64,000 bases of DNA, taken from assembly GCF_030818775.1 (NCBI RefSeq), contig NZ_JAUTAU010000001.1, forward strand, positions 2,484,001 to 2,548,000. Direction: 5' to 3'. Below are positions 27,457-35,449 of the stretch, in pieces (position 1 is the first letter of the stretch; the number at the start of each line of letters is the position of its first letter). The translations under genes were made by a program, and so were the position numbers. This DNA comes from Bacillus sp. SORGH_AS_0510 (GTDB taxonomy: Bacteria > Bacillota > Bacilli > Bacillales > Cytobacillaceae). The notes below the pieces were generated by a model, which was not told where the DNA came from, did no database searches, and saw only the letters and a program-made list of their open reading frames with translations.

Positions 27457-27619
27457 TTTTGAGTCTCCACCCTTCATCTTTTTCTTTTTCAATATATTAG
27501 AACGATATGAAAAGTATGTTAATTTTTTGGAGAAATAATCGAAAAAAGAAGGAAATTGACGTAAAGGATTTAATATTGGATATAAAGAAATATTTAGTAA
27601 ACACAGTGTTTTCTTTATA

Positions 27620-27633
27620 TGTAAGCGCATACA
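27620..27633. promoter_or_regulatory. cre-like palindrome
   Basis: TGTAAGCGCATACA is nearly self-complementary and differs from the catabolite-responsive-element consensus mainly at one central position. It lies between two divergent small genes, 30 bases before the ribosome-binding site of the plus-strand one. CcpA binding is inferred, not shown. Confidence 0.4.
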
Positions 27634-27662
27634 TTTATTAGTAAGCACTGGAGGTGATGTGA

Positions 27663-27821
27663 TTGATCTATCCTTATGGCAAAGATTATATCCAATATTT
27701 AAACGATGAGGGTTATTCTAGAATTACCTATGAACAATGGAAAAGTAAAATTAGTAAACAGGAATTAGATAAAGGGAAAAATGGTAAAGACCAGAATCAA
27801 TCTGGTCCGAAATACAAGTAG
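27663..27821 (+). CDS. Small hydrophilic protein, 52 residues
   Basis: The frame opens at TTG 27663, an ideal distance from GGAGGTGAT (27650-27658), and runs 52 codons to TAG 27819-27821. The protein begins with IYPYGKDYIQYLNDEGYS and has a very charged Lys/Asn/Gln-rich C-terminus (KGKNGKDQNQSG). The tyrosine-rich N-terminal half is predicted helical. A terminator follows at once. The excellent ribosome-binding site and downstream terminator support a real gene. The family and function are unknown. Confidence 0.65.
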   Translation: MIYPYGKDYIQYLNDEGYSRITYEQWKSKISKQELDKGKNGKDQNQSGPKYK

Positions 27822-27822
27822 A

Positions 27823-27846
27823 AAGCGCCAACCGGCGTTTTTTTTT
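27823..27846 (+). terminator. Terminator of the 52-residue gene
   Basis: AAGCGCC and GGCGTT pair around AACC, followed by an eight-base T run. Confidence 0.8.
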
Positions 27847-27945
27847 ATTTGTAATAATCCTATATTTGCTTCTAGAAATATGGAGTGAATAGGGGCTCTA
27901 TGACCTAGGTATTTGATGACGTTTTATATCTCAAGCTTTCTATCC

Positions 27946-28620
27946 TTAGTCAACAAGTTGGTAACTCATAAATTCTAATTTTTTTGTGGTTTCAAGTTGT
28001 ATGATTTCACCAGGCAATAATTGAATCCCTTTCGAAAATAGGGGACCATCATATACGAAGGTATGGTATTCACCTGACTCTCCCATTGGACAAATAGTAG
28101 TCCTATTTACATCATGAAGGAACGATTCATCAAGGCATCTGCCAAGCCAAGTCTCATCTAGTACATTCTCTCTCACACGAACAACAACTGCTTTATAGCC
28201 AGATTGGACAAAATTTCTCAGCAGTTTAAGTGCCTCTTCCTTTTGGGACCATAGGGGATAAAATGATTCCACACCTGCATCGTCAGCAACTTTTTCGCCC
28301 CAATTACGATGTGCCTCTAAATATAAATCTCCATATGCAATACCTGTAATTTTATATTGTTTCTTCAAGTTTGAGAGAGCTTTAACAAATTGATCTGTAT
28401 AAGTATCGTAGGAGCATTGGATAAAGTGAACAGGTATAGAAAGAGCTGCTCCTTGTAATTTTATCATTTCTGTTCGCTCACCATGGCCAAATGTTCGACC
28501 AAGTTCTTTGGGAACGGTTGTAACAAGGCATGCGACCTCGTATCCTATTTTTATAAGCGTATCCAAGGCCATACAACAATCCTTCCCGCCACTCCAAGAT
28601 AATGCTATTCGTTTTTTCAT
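27946..28620 (-). CDS. Dph6-related ATP pyrophosphatase
   Basis: A 224-residue adenine-nucleotide alpha-hydrolase. The PP-loop SWSGGKDCCMAL is at residues 8-19, and the C-terminal ICPMGESGEYHTFVYDGPLF matches the diphthine-ammonia ligase (DUF71, Dph6) family, with GIAYGDLYLEAHR at about 97. Bacteria lack diphthamide, so the substrate is another acid that is adenylated and amidated, possibly in cobalamin or nucleotide salvage. The gene is monocistronic with GAGGGTGA upstream. Confidence 0.85.
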   Translation of the reverse strand: MKKRIALSWSGGKDCCMALDTLIKIGYEVACLVTTVPKELGRTFGHGERTEMIKLQGAALSIPVHFIQCSYDTYTDQFVKALSNLKKQYKITGIAYGDLYLEAHRNWGEKVADDAGVESFYPLWSQKEEALKLLRNFVQSGYKAVVVRVRENVLDETWLGRCLDESFLHDVNRTTICPMGESGEYHTFVYDGPLFSKGIQLLPGEIIQLETTKKLEFMSYQLVD

Positions 28621-28788
28621 GATATTTCACCCTCACTAGCATAATTATGTAGTTTGTAATATTGATAGTTTAGCATAAAAAATCCTCCATATTTATTTTA
28701 GACTAAATAATAATGAATATTTATACGTATAAATGAGTATATGTTGGGTGTGAAATTTGATAAAAGACCTTTACTATATACTTGCGAA

Positions 28789-28802
28789 TGTAAACGCTTA
28801 CT
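28789..28802. promoter_or_regulatory. cre site upstream of glnA promoter
   Basis: TGTAAACGCTTACT matches every defined position of the CcpA consensus TGWAARCGYTWNCW. It sits 43 bases upstream of the -35 hexamer of the glnA promoter, a location compatible with activation or modulation rather than simple roadblock. Confidence 0.55.
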
Positions 28803-28844
28803 TGAATAATGGTATAAATATTCAAAAAATATACTTAAAAAAGA

Positions 28845-28873
28845 TTGTCAAACTATCTTTTTTTAACTATAAT
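28845..28873 (+). promoter_or_regulatory. SigA promoter of glnA
   Basis: TTGTCA (28845-28850) and TATAAT (28868-28873) are separated by exactly 17 bases, a near-consensus vegetative promoter 58 bases before the glnA start. Confidence 0.8.
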
Positions 28874-28891
28874 CATAGTATTAATTAATGA

Positions 28892-28908
28892 TGTCATAAA
28901 AACTTACA
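28892..28908. promoter_or_regulatory. GlnR/TnrA box
   Basis: TGTCATAAAAACTTACA is a perfect match to TGTNA-N7-TNACA. Lying just downstream of the expected transcription start of glnA, it is positioned for repression when nitrogen is plentiful. Confidence 0.75.
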
Positions 28909-28930
28909 TGAAAATGAGAGGTAATGTAAC

Positions 28931-30295
28931 GTGACTGAAACACTTATTTCAAAAGTACCTGTAGATGCAGCAACATTAGAACAAATTAAAGAAACGATTA
29001 AAGAAAAAAGTGTTGAACTATTACATTTGCAATTCGTCGATATCGAAGGTGTTCTGAAGCACATTACAGTTACAAGTGAGCAATTAGAGGATGTAGTCGA
29101 AGGTAAAATGATGTTTGATGGGTCCTCAATTAAAGGTTTTTCACCTATTAATAAGTCAGACCTTTATCTTCAACCAGATCTAGCCACATTTGCTGTTCTA
29201 CCTTGGACAGTGGAAGCGGGTTATGCTGAGGGTCGATTCTTATGTTCTGTTAACAATCCAGACGGAACACCTTTTGATGGTGATACAAGAAACGTTTTAA
29301 AGAAAACGGTAGATCGTGCAGCTAATCATGGTTATTCCATTTCAGTTGGCCCTGAATTAGAGTTTTTTCTTTTTAAAACTGACGAAAAGGGTTATGCAAC
29401 TCAAGAAATCAGTGATAGAGCAGGTTATTTCGAACCTTCACCACATGATCTGGGCGAACGCGTCCGTTTAGAAATTTACCGTGCGCTAAAAGCAATGGGC
29501 TTTACCATTGAGGCATCTCACCACGAAGTAGCGGAGGGGCAGCATGAAATTAACTTTAAATATGCAGATGTACTTACGGCAGCAGACCTTGCCACTACAT
29601 ATAAATGGGTTGTAAAGACAATTGCGAAGAAATTTGGATTACATGCTACATTTATGCCAAAGCCAGTGTTTGGAATCAATGGATCTGGAATGCATGTAAA
29701 TATGTCTTTCTTTGAAGGAAGTGAAAATGCATTCTTTGACTCTTCAGATGAGCTTCAATTATCGGAAAAAGCATACCAGTTTATTGCTGGTGTTTTAGAA
29801 AATGTAAAAAGTTTTACGGCAGTAACAAACCCACTAGTAAACTCTTATAAGCGCTTAGTGCCTGGTTATGAAGCACCATGTTATATTGCCTGGTCTGCAT
29901 CAAATCGTTCAGCTTTGATTCGAATTCCAGCTAAGAAAGGTCTTGCGACACGTGTAGAATTACGTTGTCCAGATCCATCAGCGAATCCTTACTTAACGTT
30001 TGCGGTAATTGCTTCCGCTGGCTTGGATGGAATTGAAAAAGGACTAGAAGCACCAGCTCCAATTAATGAAGATATCTTCCATATGAGTGAGGAAGAAAGA
30101 GCATTCCGAGGCATCGATAACCTTCCAGGTAGCTTAGCTGAGGCTTTGAAAGAGCTAGAATCTGGAGAAATTGCTTCAAATACATTAGGTCAACACGTTT
30201 ATAATGAGTATGTTTTAATGAAAAAAGCAGAATGGGATAGCTATCGTACAGCTGTTCATACATGGGAAATTGATAACTATCAAACTAAATTTTAA
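28931..30295 (+). CDS. glnA: Glutamine synthetase, type I
   Basis: A 454-residue GSI-alpha enzyme that makes glutamine from glutamate, ammonia and ATP. MMFDGSSIKGF (about 57), the catalytic-metal segment GPELEFFLF (about 142), INGSGMHVNMSFF (about 252) and NPLVNSYKRLVPGYEAP (about 300) are intact. There is no adenylylation insert, so feedback and GlnR/TnrA control are expected. The start is GTG 28931 with GAGAGG upstream. In many Bacillaceae glnA follows glnR in one operon, but here it has its own promoter and no glnR next to it. It may be a second glutamine synthetase. Confidence 0.95.
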   Translation: MTETLISKVPVDAATLEQIKETIKEKSVELLHLQFVDIEGVLKHITVTSEQLEDVVEGKMMFDGSSIKGFSPINKSDLYLQPDLATFAVLPWTVEAGYAEGRFLCSVNNPDGTPFDGDTRNVLKKTVDRAANHGYSISVGPELEFFLFKTDEKGYATQEISDRAGYFEPSPHDLGERVRLEIYRALKAMGFTIEASHHEVAEGQHEINFKYADVLTAADLATTYKWVVKTIAKKFGLHATFMPKPVFGINGSGMHVNMSFFEGSENAFFDSSDELQLSEKAYQFIAGVLENVKSFTAVTNPLVNSYKRLVPGYEAPCYIAWSASNRSALIRIPAKKGLATRVELRCPDPSANPYLTFAVIASAGLDGIEKGLEAPAPINEDIFHMSEEERAFRGIDNLPGSLAEALKELESGEIASNTLGQHVYNEYVLMKKAEWDSYRTAVHTWEIDNYQTKF

Positions 30296-30302
30296 TATTA
30301 AT

Positions 30303-30334
30303 GGGACAGTGAAATTGGGTCACTGTCCTTTTTT
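30303..30334 (+). terminator. Terminator of glnA
   Basis: GGACAGTG and CACTGTCC form an eight-base stem with a short loop, followed by TTTTTT. Confidence 0.9.
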
Positions 30335-30356
30335 ACGCATCTTTCTTGTGAAATTA

Positions 30357-30373
30357 TTCACAAAACGTTCAAA
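30357..30373 (+). promoter_or_regulatory. Possible partial Pho box upstream of the AHVKWF membrane protein
   Basis: TTCACA and TTCAAA are spaced 11 bases apart, as in PhoP direct repeats, and a TATAAT-like -10 lies at 30415-30420. Only two repeats are visible, so the assignment is tentative. It is suggested mainly by the adjacent strong Pho box of pstS. Confidence 0.3.
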
Positions 30374-30452
30374 ACCAGAACGGTTAGGTGACTAATTTAT
30401 CCTGTATATTAACACTATAATCATATTGTTTATATAAATAGGGGGACTACAA

Positions 30453-31448
30453 ATGAAAAAGATATTTCAAATATTTTTAATAATAGGATTGGTTATGACA
30501 CCTTTTTTTGCACAAGCGCATGTGAAGTGGTTCACAAATGTTGCTCCGCATAAGGAGTCTATTGAACATATATTATCGTCAGAGTTTATATTTTTAGCAT
30601 TAGTCGCAGCAGTAGTTTTAGCGTCATTAACGATTATCATTCCAAAAATGGCTGAATGGGGTCCAGTAAAGAAAATAGAGGATCGTCTTACTGGTTTAAG
30701 GAAGTATTCACGATATATTTTAAAATATGGAACAGCCGTAGCATTAATGATTCAAATGATTAACGGTACATTATTTGCTCCTGAATTCCATGTCAGCAAT
30801 ACTTTTGTAACAGTATTAGCATGGGTTACAATTGGTTTTTTATTAATTCCACATCATATTGCTACAAAAATGGGGGCATCCATTTTATTAGGATTGTTTG
30901 TTTATGTTACTATCCATCATGGAATTTTCTATATGCTTGATTATGGGTTTTATGTAGCAATTATCGGAGTGTTATTAGTAGGAAATACAAGATTAGAGAA
31001 AGTAGGATTCCCTTTTCTTTACCTAGGAACGGGTTTATCGCTTAGCTGGGTGGCCGTTGAAAAGTGGGTTTATCCAAGTATGGCACTAGATATTGTCACA
31101 CATCATCATGTACCAACATTTGGGTTTGAACCTGGTTTATTTGTTGTAATGGCAGCATTTATCGAATTTGTCGTAGGTTATTTACTTGTTGTCGGAATTT
31201 TAAATCGAGTGTTAGGTTTTGTGGTAACAGGCATTTTTATTTCAACTACGATGCTGTTCGGAATGACTGAAGTCATCGGTCATTTTATGATTCATATTGT
31301 ACTAATTATCTTCATTATTGAGGGTGTTTCTTTCTATAACCCACCAATTAAAATGCATAAAACTAAAACAGATCAGTTTATCTTTGTATTTTTAAACTTC
31401 ATATTTGTTCTTGCAACATTTTTACTGATATATTACCGATTTGCATAA
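30453..31448 (+). CDS. DoxX-like multi-pass membrane protein with AHVKWF motif
   Basis: A 331-residue integral membrane protein. A signal-like N-terminal segment ends in AQA directly before HVKWFTNVAP, and about eight to nine hydrophobic helices follow. Histidines recur in or near helices (IPHHIATK, VTIHHGIFY, THHHVPTFGFEPG), suggesting metal or quinone binding. The pattern fits DoxX-related proteins that begin with a mature AHVKWF sequence. Function is not established. AGGGGGG lies upstream of the ATG. It is next to pstS but separated by a strong Pho-type promoter, so a link to phosphate stress is an inference. Confidence 0.7.
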   Translation: MKKIFQIFLIIGLVMTPFFAQAHVKWFTNVAPHKESIEHILSSEFIFLALVAAVVLASLTIIIPKMAEWGPVKKIEDRLTGLRKYSRYILKYGTAVALMIQMINGTLFAPEFHVSNTFVTVLAWVTIGFLLIPHHIATKMGASILLGLFVYVTIHHGIFYMLDYGFYVAIIGVLLVGNTRLEKVGFPFLYLGTGLSLSWVAVEKWVYPSMALDIVTHHHVPTFGFEPGLFVVMAAFIEFVVGYLLVVGILNRVLGFVVTGIFISTTMLFGMTEVIGHFMIHIVLIIFIIEGVSFYNPPIKMHKTKTDQFIFVFLNFIFVLATFLLIYYRFA

Positions 31449-31477
31449 AATCTAACTTAATATTTTCATAACATTAA

Positions 31478-31516
31478 TTTACACAACCTTTACTCTCCGT
31501 TTAAACAGAGTTAATA
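31478..31516 (+). promoter_or_regulatory. PhoP (Pho) box of pstS
   Basis: Four hexamers, TTTACA (31478), TTTACT (31489), TTTAAA (31500) and TTAATA (31511), are spaced by exactly 11 bases. This is the direct-repeat arrangement bound by PhoP dimers in Bacillus. TATAGT follows at 31526 as a possible -10. Confidence 0.75.
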
Positions 31517-31581
31517 CTTTCGTCCTATAGTTATAAATGTAAGGGAAATTAAAATTAACTCTTTAGGGGGAAACAAGGTAC

Positions 31582-32511
31582 ATGAAAAACTTGAAGAAAC
31601 TTAGCCTTCTTACATTATTTGCAGCATTAATGGTAATCATGGCTGCTTGTGGAGGCGGAACTACTACAGACAAAACAGCAGGAAACACAGAAAAAGAAAC
31701 ACCAAAAACAGAAGAAAAGAAAGAACTATCTGGTTCATTAGTTATTTCCGGTTCATCTGCAATGCAACCATTAGTTGCTGCGGCGGCTGAAGAATTTATG
31801 GCAGAAAACCCAAAGGTAGATGTTCAAGTAAATGCTGGCGGTTCAGGAACAGGTTTATCCCAAGTAGCTGAAGGCTCTGTTCAAATTGGTAACTCAGACG
31901 TATTCGCTGAAGAAAAAGAAGGCATTCCAGCAGACCAGCTTGTTGACCATAAAGTAGCAGTAGTTGGAATGACTGCAGCTGTTAACCCTAAGGTTGGAAT
32001 TAAGGATATTAAGAAAGAAGATTTAATTAAAGTATTCACTGGTAAAATTACAAATTGGAAAGAGCTAGGCGGAAAAGACCAAAAAATCGTACTTGTAAAC
32101 CGTCCAGATTCTTCTGGTACTCGTGCAGTATTCAATAAGTTTGCTCTTGATGGTGCAACACCAGCTGAAGGAATCACTGAAGATTCTTCAAACACTGTTA
32201 AAAAGATTATTAATGAGACTGATGGTGCTATTGGCTACCTAGCTTTCTCATACTTTACTGATGATTCTGTAACACCTCTTGCTATTGATGGTGTAGAACC
32301 CACAGCTGAGAATGTTCAATCTGGTAAGTTTCCAGTTTGGGCATACCAACATTCTTATACAAAAGGTGAAGCAACTGATCTTGCAAAAGCATTCCTTGAT
32401 TATTTGATGTCAGATGATATCCAAAACAACTTATTAAAAGAGCAAGGATATTTACCTGTAACAAAAATGCAAGTAGAGCGTGATGCAGAAGGTAAACAAA
32501 CAAATAAATAG
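31582..32511 (+). CDS. pstS: Phosphate-binding lipoprotein PstS
   Basis: A 309-residue high-affinity phosphate receptor. A signal peptide ends with the lipobox MAAC (about 20-23), then a Thr/Lys/Glu-rich linker, then the binding domain with ISGSSAMQPL (about 56), GGSGTGLSQVAEGSVQIGNSD (core AGGSGTG, about 93) and NRPDSSGTRAVF (about 173), all phosphate-contact segments. It is tethered to the outer membrane face. pstC, pstA and pstB do not follow, since a terminator and an isochorismatase gene come next, so the transporter core must be elsewhere if it is used for uptake. The Pho box upstream predicts induction by phosphate limitation. Confidence 0.95.
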   Translation: MKNLKKLSLLTLFAALMVIMAACGGGTTTDKTAGNTEKETPKTEEKKELSGSLVISGSSAMQPLVAAAAEEFMAENPKVDVQVNAGGSGTGLSQVAEGSVQIGNSDVFAEEKEGIPADQLVDHKVAVVGMTAAVNPKVGIKDIKKEDLIKVFTGKITNWKELGGKDQKIVLVNRPDSSGTRAVFNKFALDGATPAEGITEDSSNTVKKIINETDGAIGYLAFSYFTDDSVTPLAIDGVEPTAENVQSGKFPVWAYQHSYTKGEATDLAKAFLDYLMSDDIQNNLLKEQGYLPVTKMQVERDAEGKQTNK

Positions 32512-32522
32512 CTATAAGGAAA

Positions 32523-32557
32523 AATAGTAGGTGTTTACAAAGCACTTGCTATTTTTT
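32523..32557 (+). terminator. Terminator of pstS
   Basis: AATAGTAGGTG and CACTTGCTATT pair (with G-U pairs), followed by TTTT. Confidence 0.7.
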
Positions 32558-32643
32558 GTGTTATAAAACTTCCTTAAATGAATATAGGGGTATTATCTTA
32601 CATAAGTTAAATTTGTTTATGAATTTATTTAAGGAGATACTTC

Positions 32644-33213
32644 ATGAAAACCTTTTTAAATCCAGCAGCGCTTCTAGTTTTGGACGTTCAAGTAGGATTT
32701 GATCATCCTTATTGGGGAAAACGTAATAATATGCATGCGGAAGATAATATTCTTAAGTTGCTTACAGAGTGGCGGAAAAGGAAATGGCCAGTGATTTATT
32801 CACAACATTTATCCCTGTTGCCTGGCTCCCCTCTTCATTATAAGAACAAAAGTGGAACGCAGTTTAAAACAAAGATTCGACCAATAGCCGGAGAAAAAGT
32901 ATTTCAAAAAAATGTTAATAGTGCATTTATTGGGACACAATTAGAAACTTTTTTACATGATCAACAAATAAAATCAATTGTCATTACAGGACTTTCTACG
33001 CAACATTGTGTTTCAACAACGACCCGAATGAGTGGAAACTTAGGATTCGATACTTATTTGATTGAAGACGCTATTGCTGCTTTTGAAATTACAGATCACA
33101 ACGGAGTTAAACATTCGGCAGAAGAGATACAAGAAATTGAATTGGCAGCATTAAATAAAGAGTTTGCTACTATTATTAATGCAGATAAACTCATAACACT
33201 TTTAAATAACTAA
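32644..33213 (+). CDS. Isochorismatase-family cysteine hydrolase
   Basis: A 189-residue protein of the isochorismatase/nicotinamidase superfamily. The catalytic triad is visible as Asp in LLVLDVQVGF (about residue 14), Lys in FQKNVNSAFIGT (about 92) and Cys in TGLSTQHCVSTTTRM (about 125), with the adjacent cis-peptide motif. It probably hydrolyses an amide or imide, and the substrate cannot be told from context. AAGGAGATAC lies before the ATG. It is monocistronic with a terminator. Confidence 0.88.
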   Translation: MKTFLNPAALLVLDVQVGFDHPYWGKRNNMHAEDNILKLLTEWRKRKWPVIYSQHLSLLPGSPLHYKNKSGTQFKTKIRPIAGEKVFQKNVNSAFIGTQLETFLHDQQIKSIVITGLSTQHCVSTTTRMSGNLGFDTYLIEDAIAAFEITDHNGVKHSAEEIQEIELAALNKEFATIINADKLITLLNN

Positions 33214-33239
33214 AGCGCAAGAATAATCTTACGCTTTTT
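33213..33239. terminator. Terminator between converging genes
   Basis: AAAGCG and CGCTTT pair with an inner AAG/CTT stem, followed by T residues. It separates the isochorismatase gene (+) from the YqcI/YcgG gene (-). Confidence 0.7.
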
Positions 33240-33252
33240 CAAATTGTTTAGG

Positions 33253-34008
33253 TTATTCTAAATGATTGTTCAAAAATTGATGAAACGGACATTTTGATAA
33301 GGAAGTGTCATCGTCCCGTAAGAAATATTGTTTCCATTCAAAATTATCCTCCAGCCCATAGCTATTCAGATCAGGATGAATACCGATAGAATCATAATTT
33401 TCCAATCTTTTTCGAACCTGAGATTTTATATTATTAGCAAAAGATATATTTTTATTGAACTCTTGCAACACCCATCTGGGTGTAATAGCTAACATAAAAT
33501 AATCAAAATGTCTGCTTTTTCTATTTATATGTGAAGGTGTTGCGCAATACATAAAGTACTGTTCCCCGTTGAAACAGAACTCCCAAATAGGATTATGGGG
33601 ATTTTGCGGAATATGGTTGGGCCAATCCTTTTCATCTATGTCAGTTAAGCAGTTCAAATGGTCCCAAAATAATTGTTCAAACATTTCTACGCTATACGTT
33701 TCCCTTAACTCCTTTGGCGTTTCATAAAAAATGATAAGAGAGGTAAATTTGCCATATTCTTTAGATGTTTCTGTGTACTCACTTAACAACTGGGCAACCT
33801 CTTTAAGTGTACTAGCATACCTTGGGTCACCAGCAAACCCGTAACGTATTTGATTTGTTAAGAAGCCTATTGTTGCAGGAATACATGGAAACGGCTGGTC
33901 TTTATCTTTCATTTTCTCTTCAAATTTGGCTAAAGCAGTTCTTTCCCATTGGTGGAGTTGGTTTCGGGATAGGGGGGAATCCTTATATAGTTTATTGATT
34001 ATAATCAC
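33253..34008 (-). CDS. YqcI/YcgG family protein
   Basis: A protein of up to 251 residues recognised by FPCIPATIGFLTNQIRYGF (about 39-57), FYETPKELRETYSVE and FCFNGEQYFMYCATPSH (about 144-160), all conserved in YqcI/YcgG proteins. They are cytosolic with conserved Cys/His residues, and the function is unresolved. The only canonical start, GTG 34008, overlaps the AGGAGGTGA ribosome-binding site. Normal spacing would place initiation at ATA 34002 or ATC 33999, so the N-terminus is uncertain by a few residues. The gene is monocistronic. Confidence 0.78.
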   Translation of the reverse strand: MIIINKLYKDSPLSRNQLHQWERTALAKFEEKMKDKDQPFPCIPATIGFLTNQIRYGFAGDPRYASTLKEVAQLLSEYTETSKEYGKFTSLIIFYETPKELRETYSVEMFEQLFWDHLNCLTDIDEKDWPNHIPQNPHNPIWEFCFNGEQYFMYCATPSHINRKSRHFDYFMLAITPRWVLQEFNKNISFANNIKSQVRKRLENYDSIGIHPDLNSYGLEDNFEWKQYFLRDDDTSLSKCPFHQFLNNHLE

Positions 34009-34199
34009 CTCCTAATGGTTCATACATTATATTCAAAATCCATTTAGGAGGGTGAATGTCCTAGTCATTATGGGCTTTCGCCTGACTATTTTTATATTTG
34101 AATTAATTTTTCACAAAAGTATAATTTAGTGATAATATCATTTATAAATCAATATAAAAGTTTAATATTCAGATGAAGCAGCTTTATGGAGGAGCGAGT

Positions 34200-34715
34200 A
34201 TGGTAATTGTAAAATCAGTCAAAATTGATGGTACGAGCATTCACTTTTTTAAAAGTGCAATATACATTATTGAAACGAATTCTGCCTTCACATTAGAGTT
34301 AGATCTAATTGTGAGTGAGGTTGTTGTAAAAAAGTACAAAAAAGAAGAGAATCTTATAATTGAGGTAGGATTAGAGACTGGTAGAGTTATACAATCAATT
34401 ATGCAAGTTAAAACCTTTTCTGATGGCTTGCCACAACTAAATTTATTCTGCGAACTGGATGACATAGAGGAGTACAGCGATCTCAAACGGTTAAATGAAA
34501 ATGATTCATGGTCCTTTAATCTCGAAGAAGGCATTACACTTGAGGATATAAGAAAAGTGGAAATGCCAGATGAAGAAATTAGTTTGAAATTAAAACTGCC
34601 GATAGACCAAGTGGAATGGTTAAAGAAACAAAAAAAGACAGGTTTGAATGATCTCTTTAAAGAGGTTATTTATGATTTATGGAAAAAAGGATATAGAGAT
34701 GGAGTAGAGAAATGA
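34200..34715 (+). CDS. Hypothetical protein, 171 residues
   Basis: A mostly beta-structured N-terminal part (IVKSVKIDGTSIHFFKSAIYIIE and further alternating strands) is followed from about residue 130 by a charged helical region (LPIDQVEWLKKQKKTGLNDLFKEVIYDLW). There are no signal peptide, membrane segments or catalytic motifs. GGAGGAGCG before ATG 34200 sets the start, 27 bases after an in-frame ATG at 34173. It is coupled by a four-base ATGA overlap to the methyltransferase gene, which suggests they work together. I do not recognise the family. Confidence 0.7.
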   Translation: MVIVKSVKIDGTSIHFFKSAIYIIETNSAFTLELDLIVSEVVVKKYKKEENLIIEVGLETGRVIQSIMQVKTFSDGLPQLNLFCELDDIEEYSDLKRLNENDSWSFNLEEGITLEDIRKVEMPDEEISLKLKLPIDQVEWLKKQKKTGLNDLFKEVIYDLWKKGYRDGVEK

Positions 34716-35272
34716 ATTCAAGGATTAAATGGAACTCAAAATACAAAGAGCGCCTAAATCAACCAATAAAGCTTGAATCAAATCCCAGGTTAAAAAAACT
34801 GTCCGACTTTCTAACAGGAGGAAAGGCGCTTGATCTTGCATGTGGTATTGGGGGCAACAGTCTATTTCTTGCACAAATGAATTATGAGGTTGAAGCTGTT
34901 GATATTTCTGATGTTGCCATTCAATTTATTAAGGAACAGGCTCTAATTTATAGACTTGCAATCAATCCAAAGATATATGATCTTACGGAACTGGGAAAAA
35001 AGCATTGGCATAAATGGTCTTTTGATTTAGTTGTAATGACCTATTACCTAGATCGTTCGCTTTTCCCGTTAGTGAAGACTCTTATAAAAAAGAAAGGTTA
35101 TTTTTTCATGGAAACCTTCTATCAGTCACAAGAAAGCAGTAATCAGGGAGTATCTGACCAATATAAACTAAAGCCAAAAGAGTTGCAAACAGTATTTAAC
35201 GATTGGAAGATACACTTTTTTGAAGAAGATGAGAAGGAAGGTAGACAAACAATATTTTGTCAGAAGCTCTAA
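34712..35272 (+). CDS. Class I SAM-dependent methyltransferase (TehB-like)
   Basis: A 186-residue methyltransferase. Motif I ALDLACGIGGNSLFLAQ (about 38-54) and the acidic residue after strand 2 in VEAVDISDVAI (about 62) bind SAM. FDLVVMTYYLDR (about 105) is the post-strand-4 region and MET-F-Y at about 136 is typical of TehB/thiopurine-type enzymes. It is translated with the upstream hypothetical gene (ATGA overlap), and a terminator follows. The substrate is unknown. Confidence 0.85.
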   Translation: MNSRIKWNSKYKERLNQPIKLESNPRLKKLSDFLTGGKALDLACGIGGNSLFLAQMNYEVEAVDISDVAIQFIKEQALIYRLAINPKIYDLTELGKKHWHKWSFDLVVMTYYLDRSLFPLVKTLIKKKGYFFMETFYQSQESSNQGVSDQYKLKPKELQTVFNDWKIHFFEEDEKEGRQTIFCQKL

Positions 35273-35302
35273 TACTTCTGTTTTTAATGAAATTCCTGAT
35301 TC

Positions 35303-35338
35303 AAAAGCCGCTAATTCCAGTGATTTAGTGGTTTTTTT
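35303..35338 (+). terminator. Terminator after the methyltransferase gene
   Basis: AAAAGCCGCTAA and TTAGTGGTTTT pair with a G-U, followed by a seven-base T run. Confidence 0.8.
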
Positions 35339-35449
35339 GTTTCATTTTATACTTCATGAGCATTGCAGAAGGAAGTTTCGATTAAAAATAACACACATCC
35401 TTTTGCCTTTCATAAAATAATGAATAATTTAACTCTAGAGGTGGACTAA

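Larger units (their letters stand above)
28621..28930. other. Regulatory region upstream of glnA
   Basis: The 310 bases between the Dph6-like gene and glnA hold a strong SigA promoter, a perfect cre-type sequence and a perfect GlnR/TnrA box, each listed separately. The left 150 bases are AT-rich with no further feature recognised. Confidence 0.7.
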
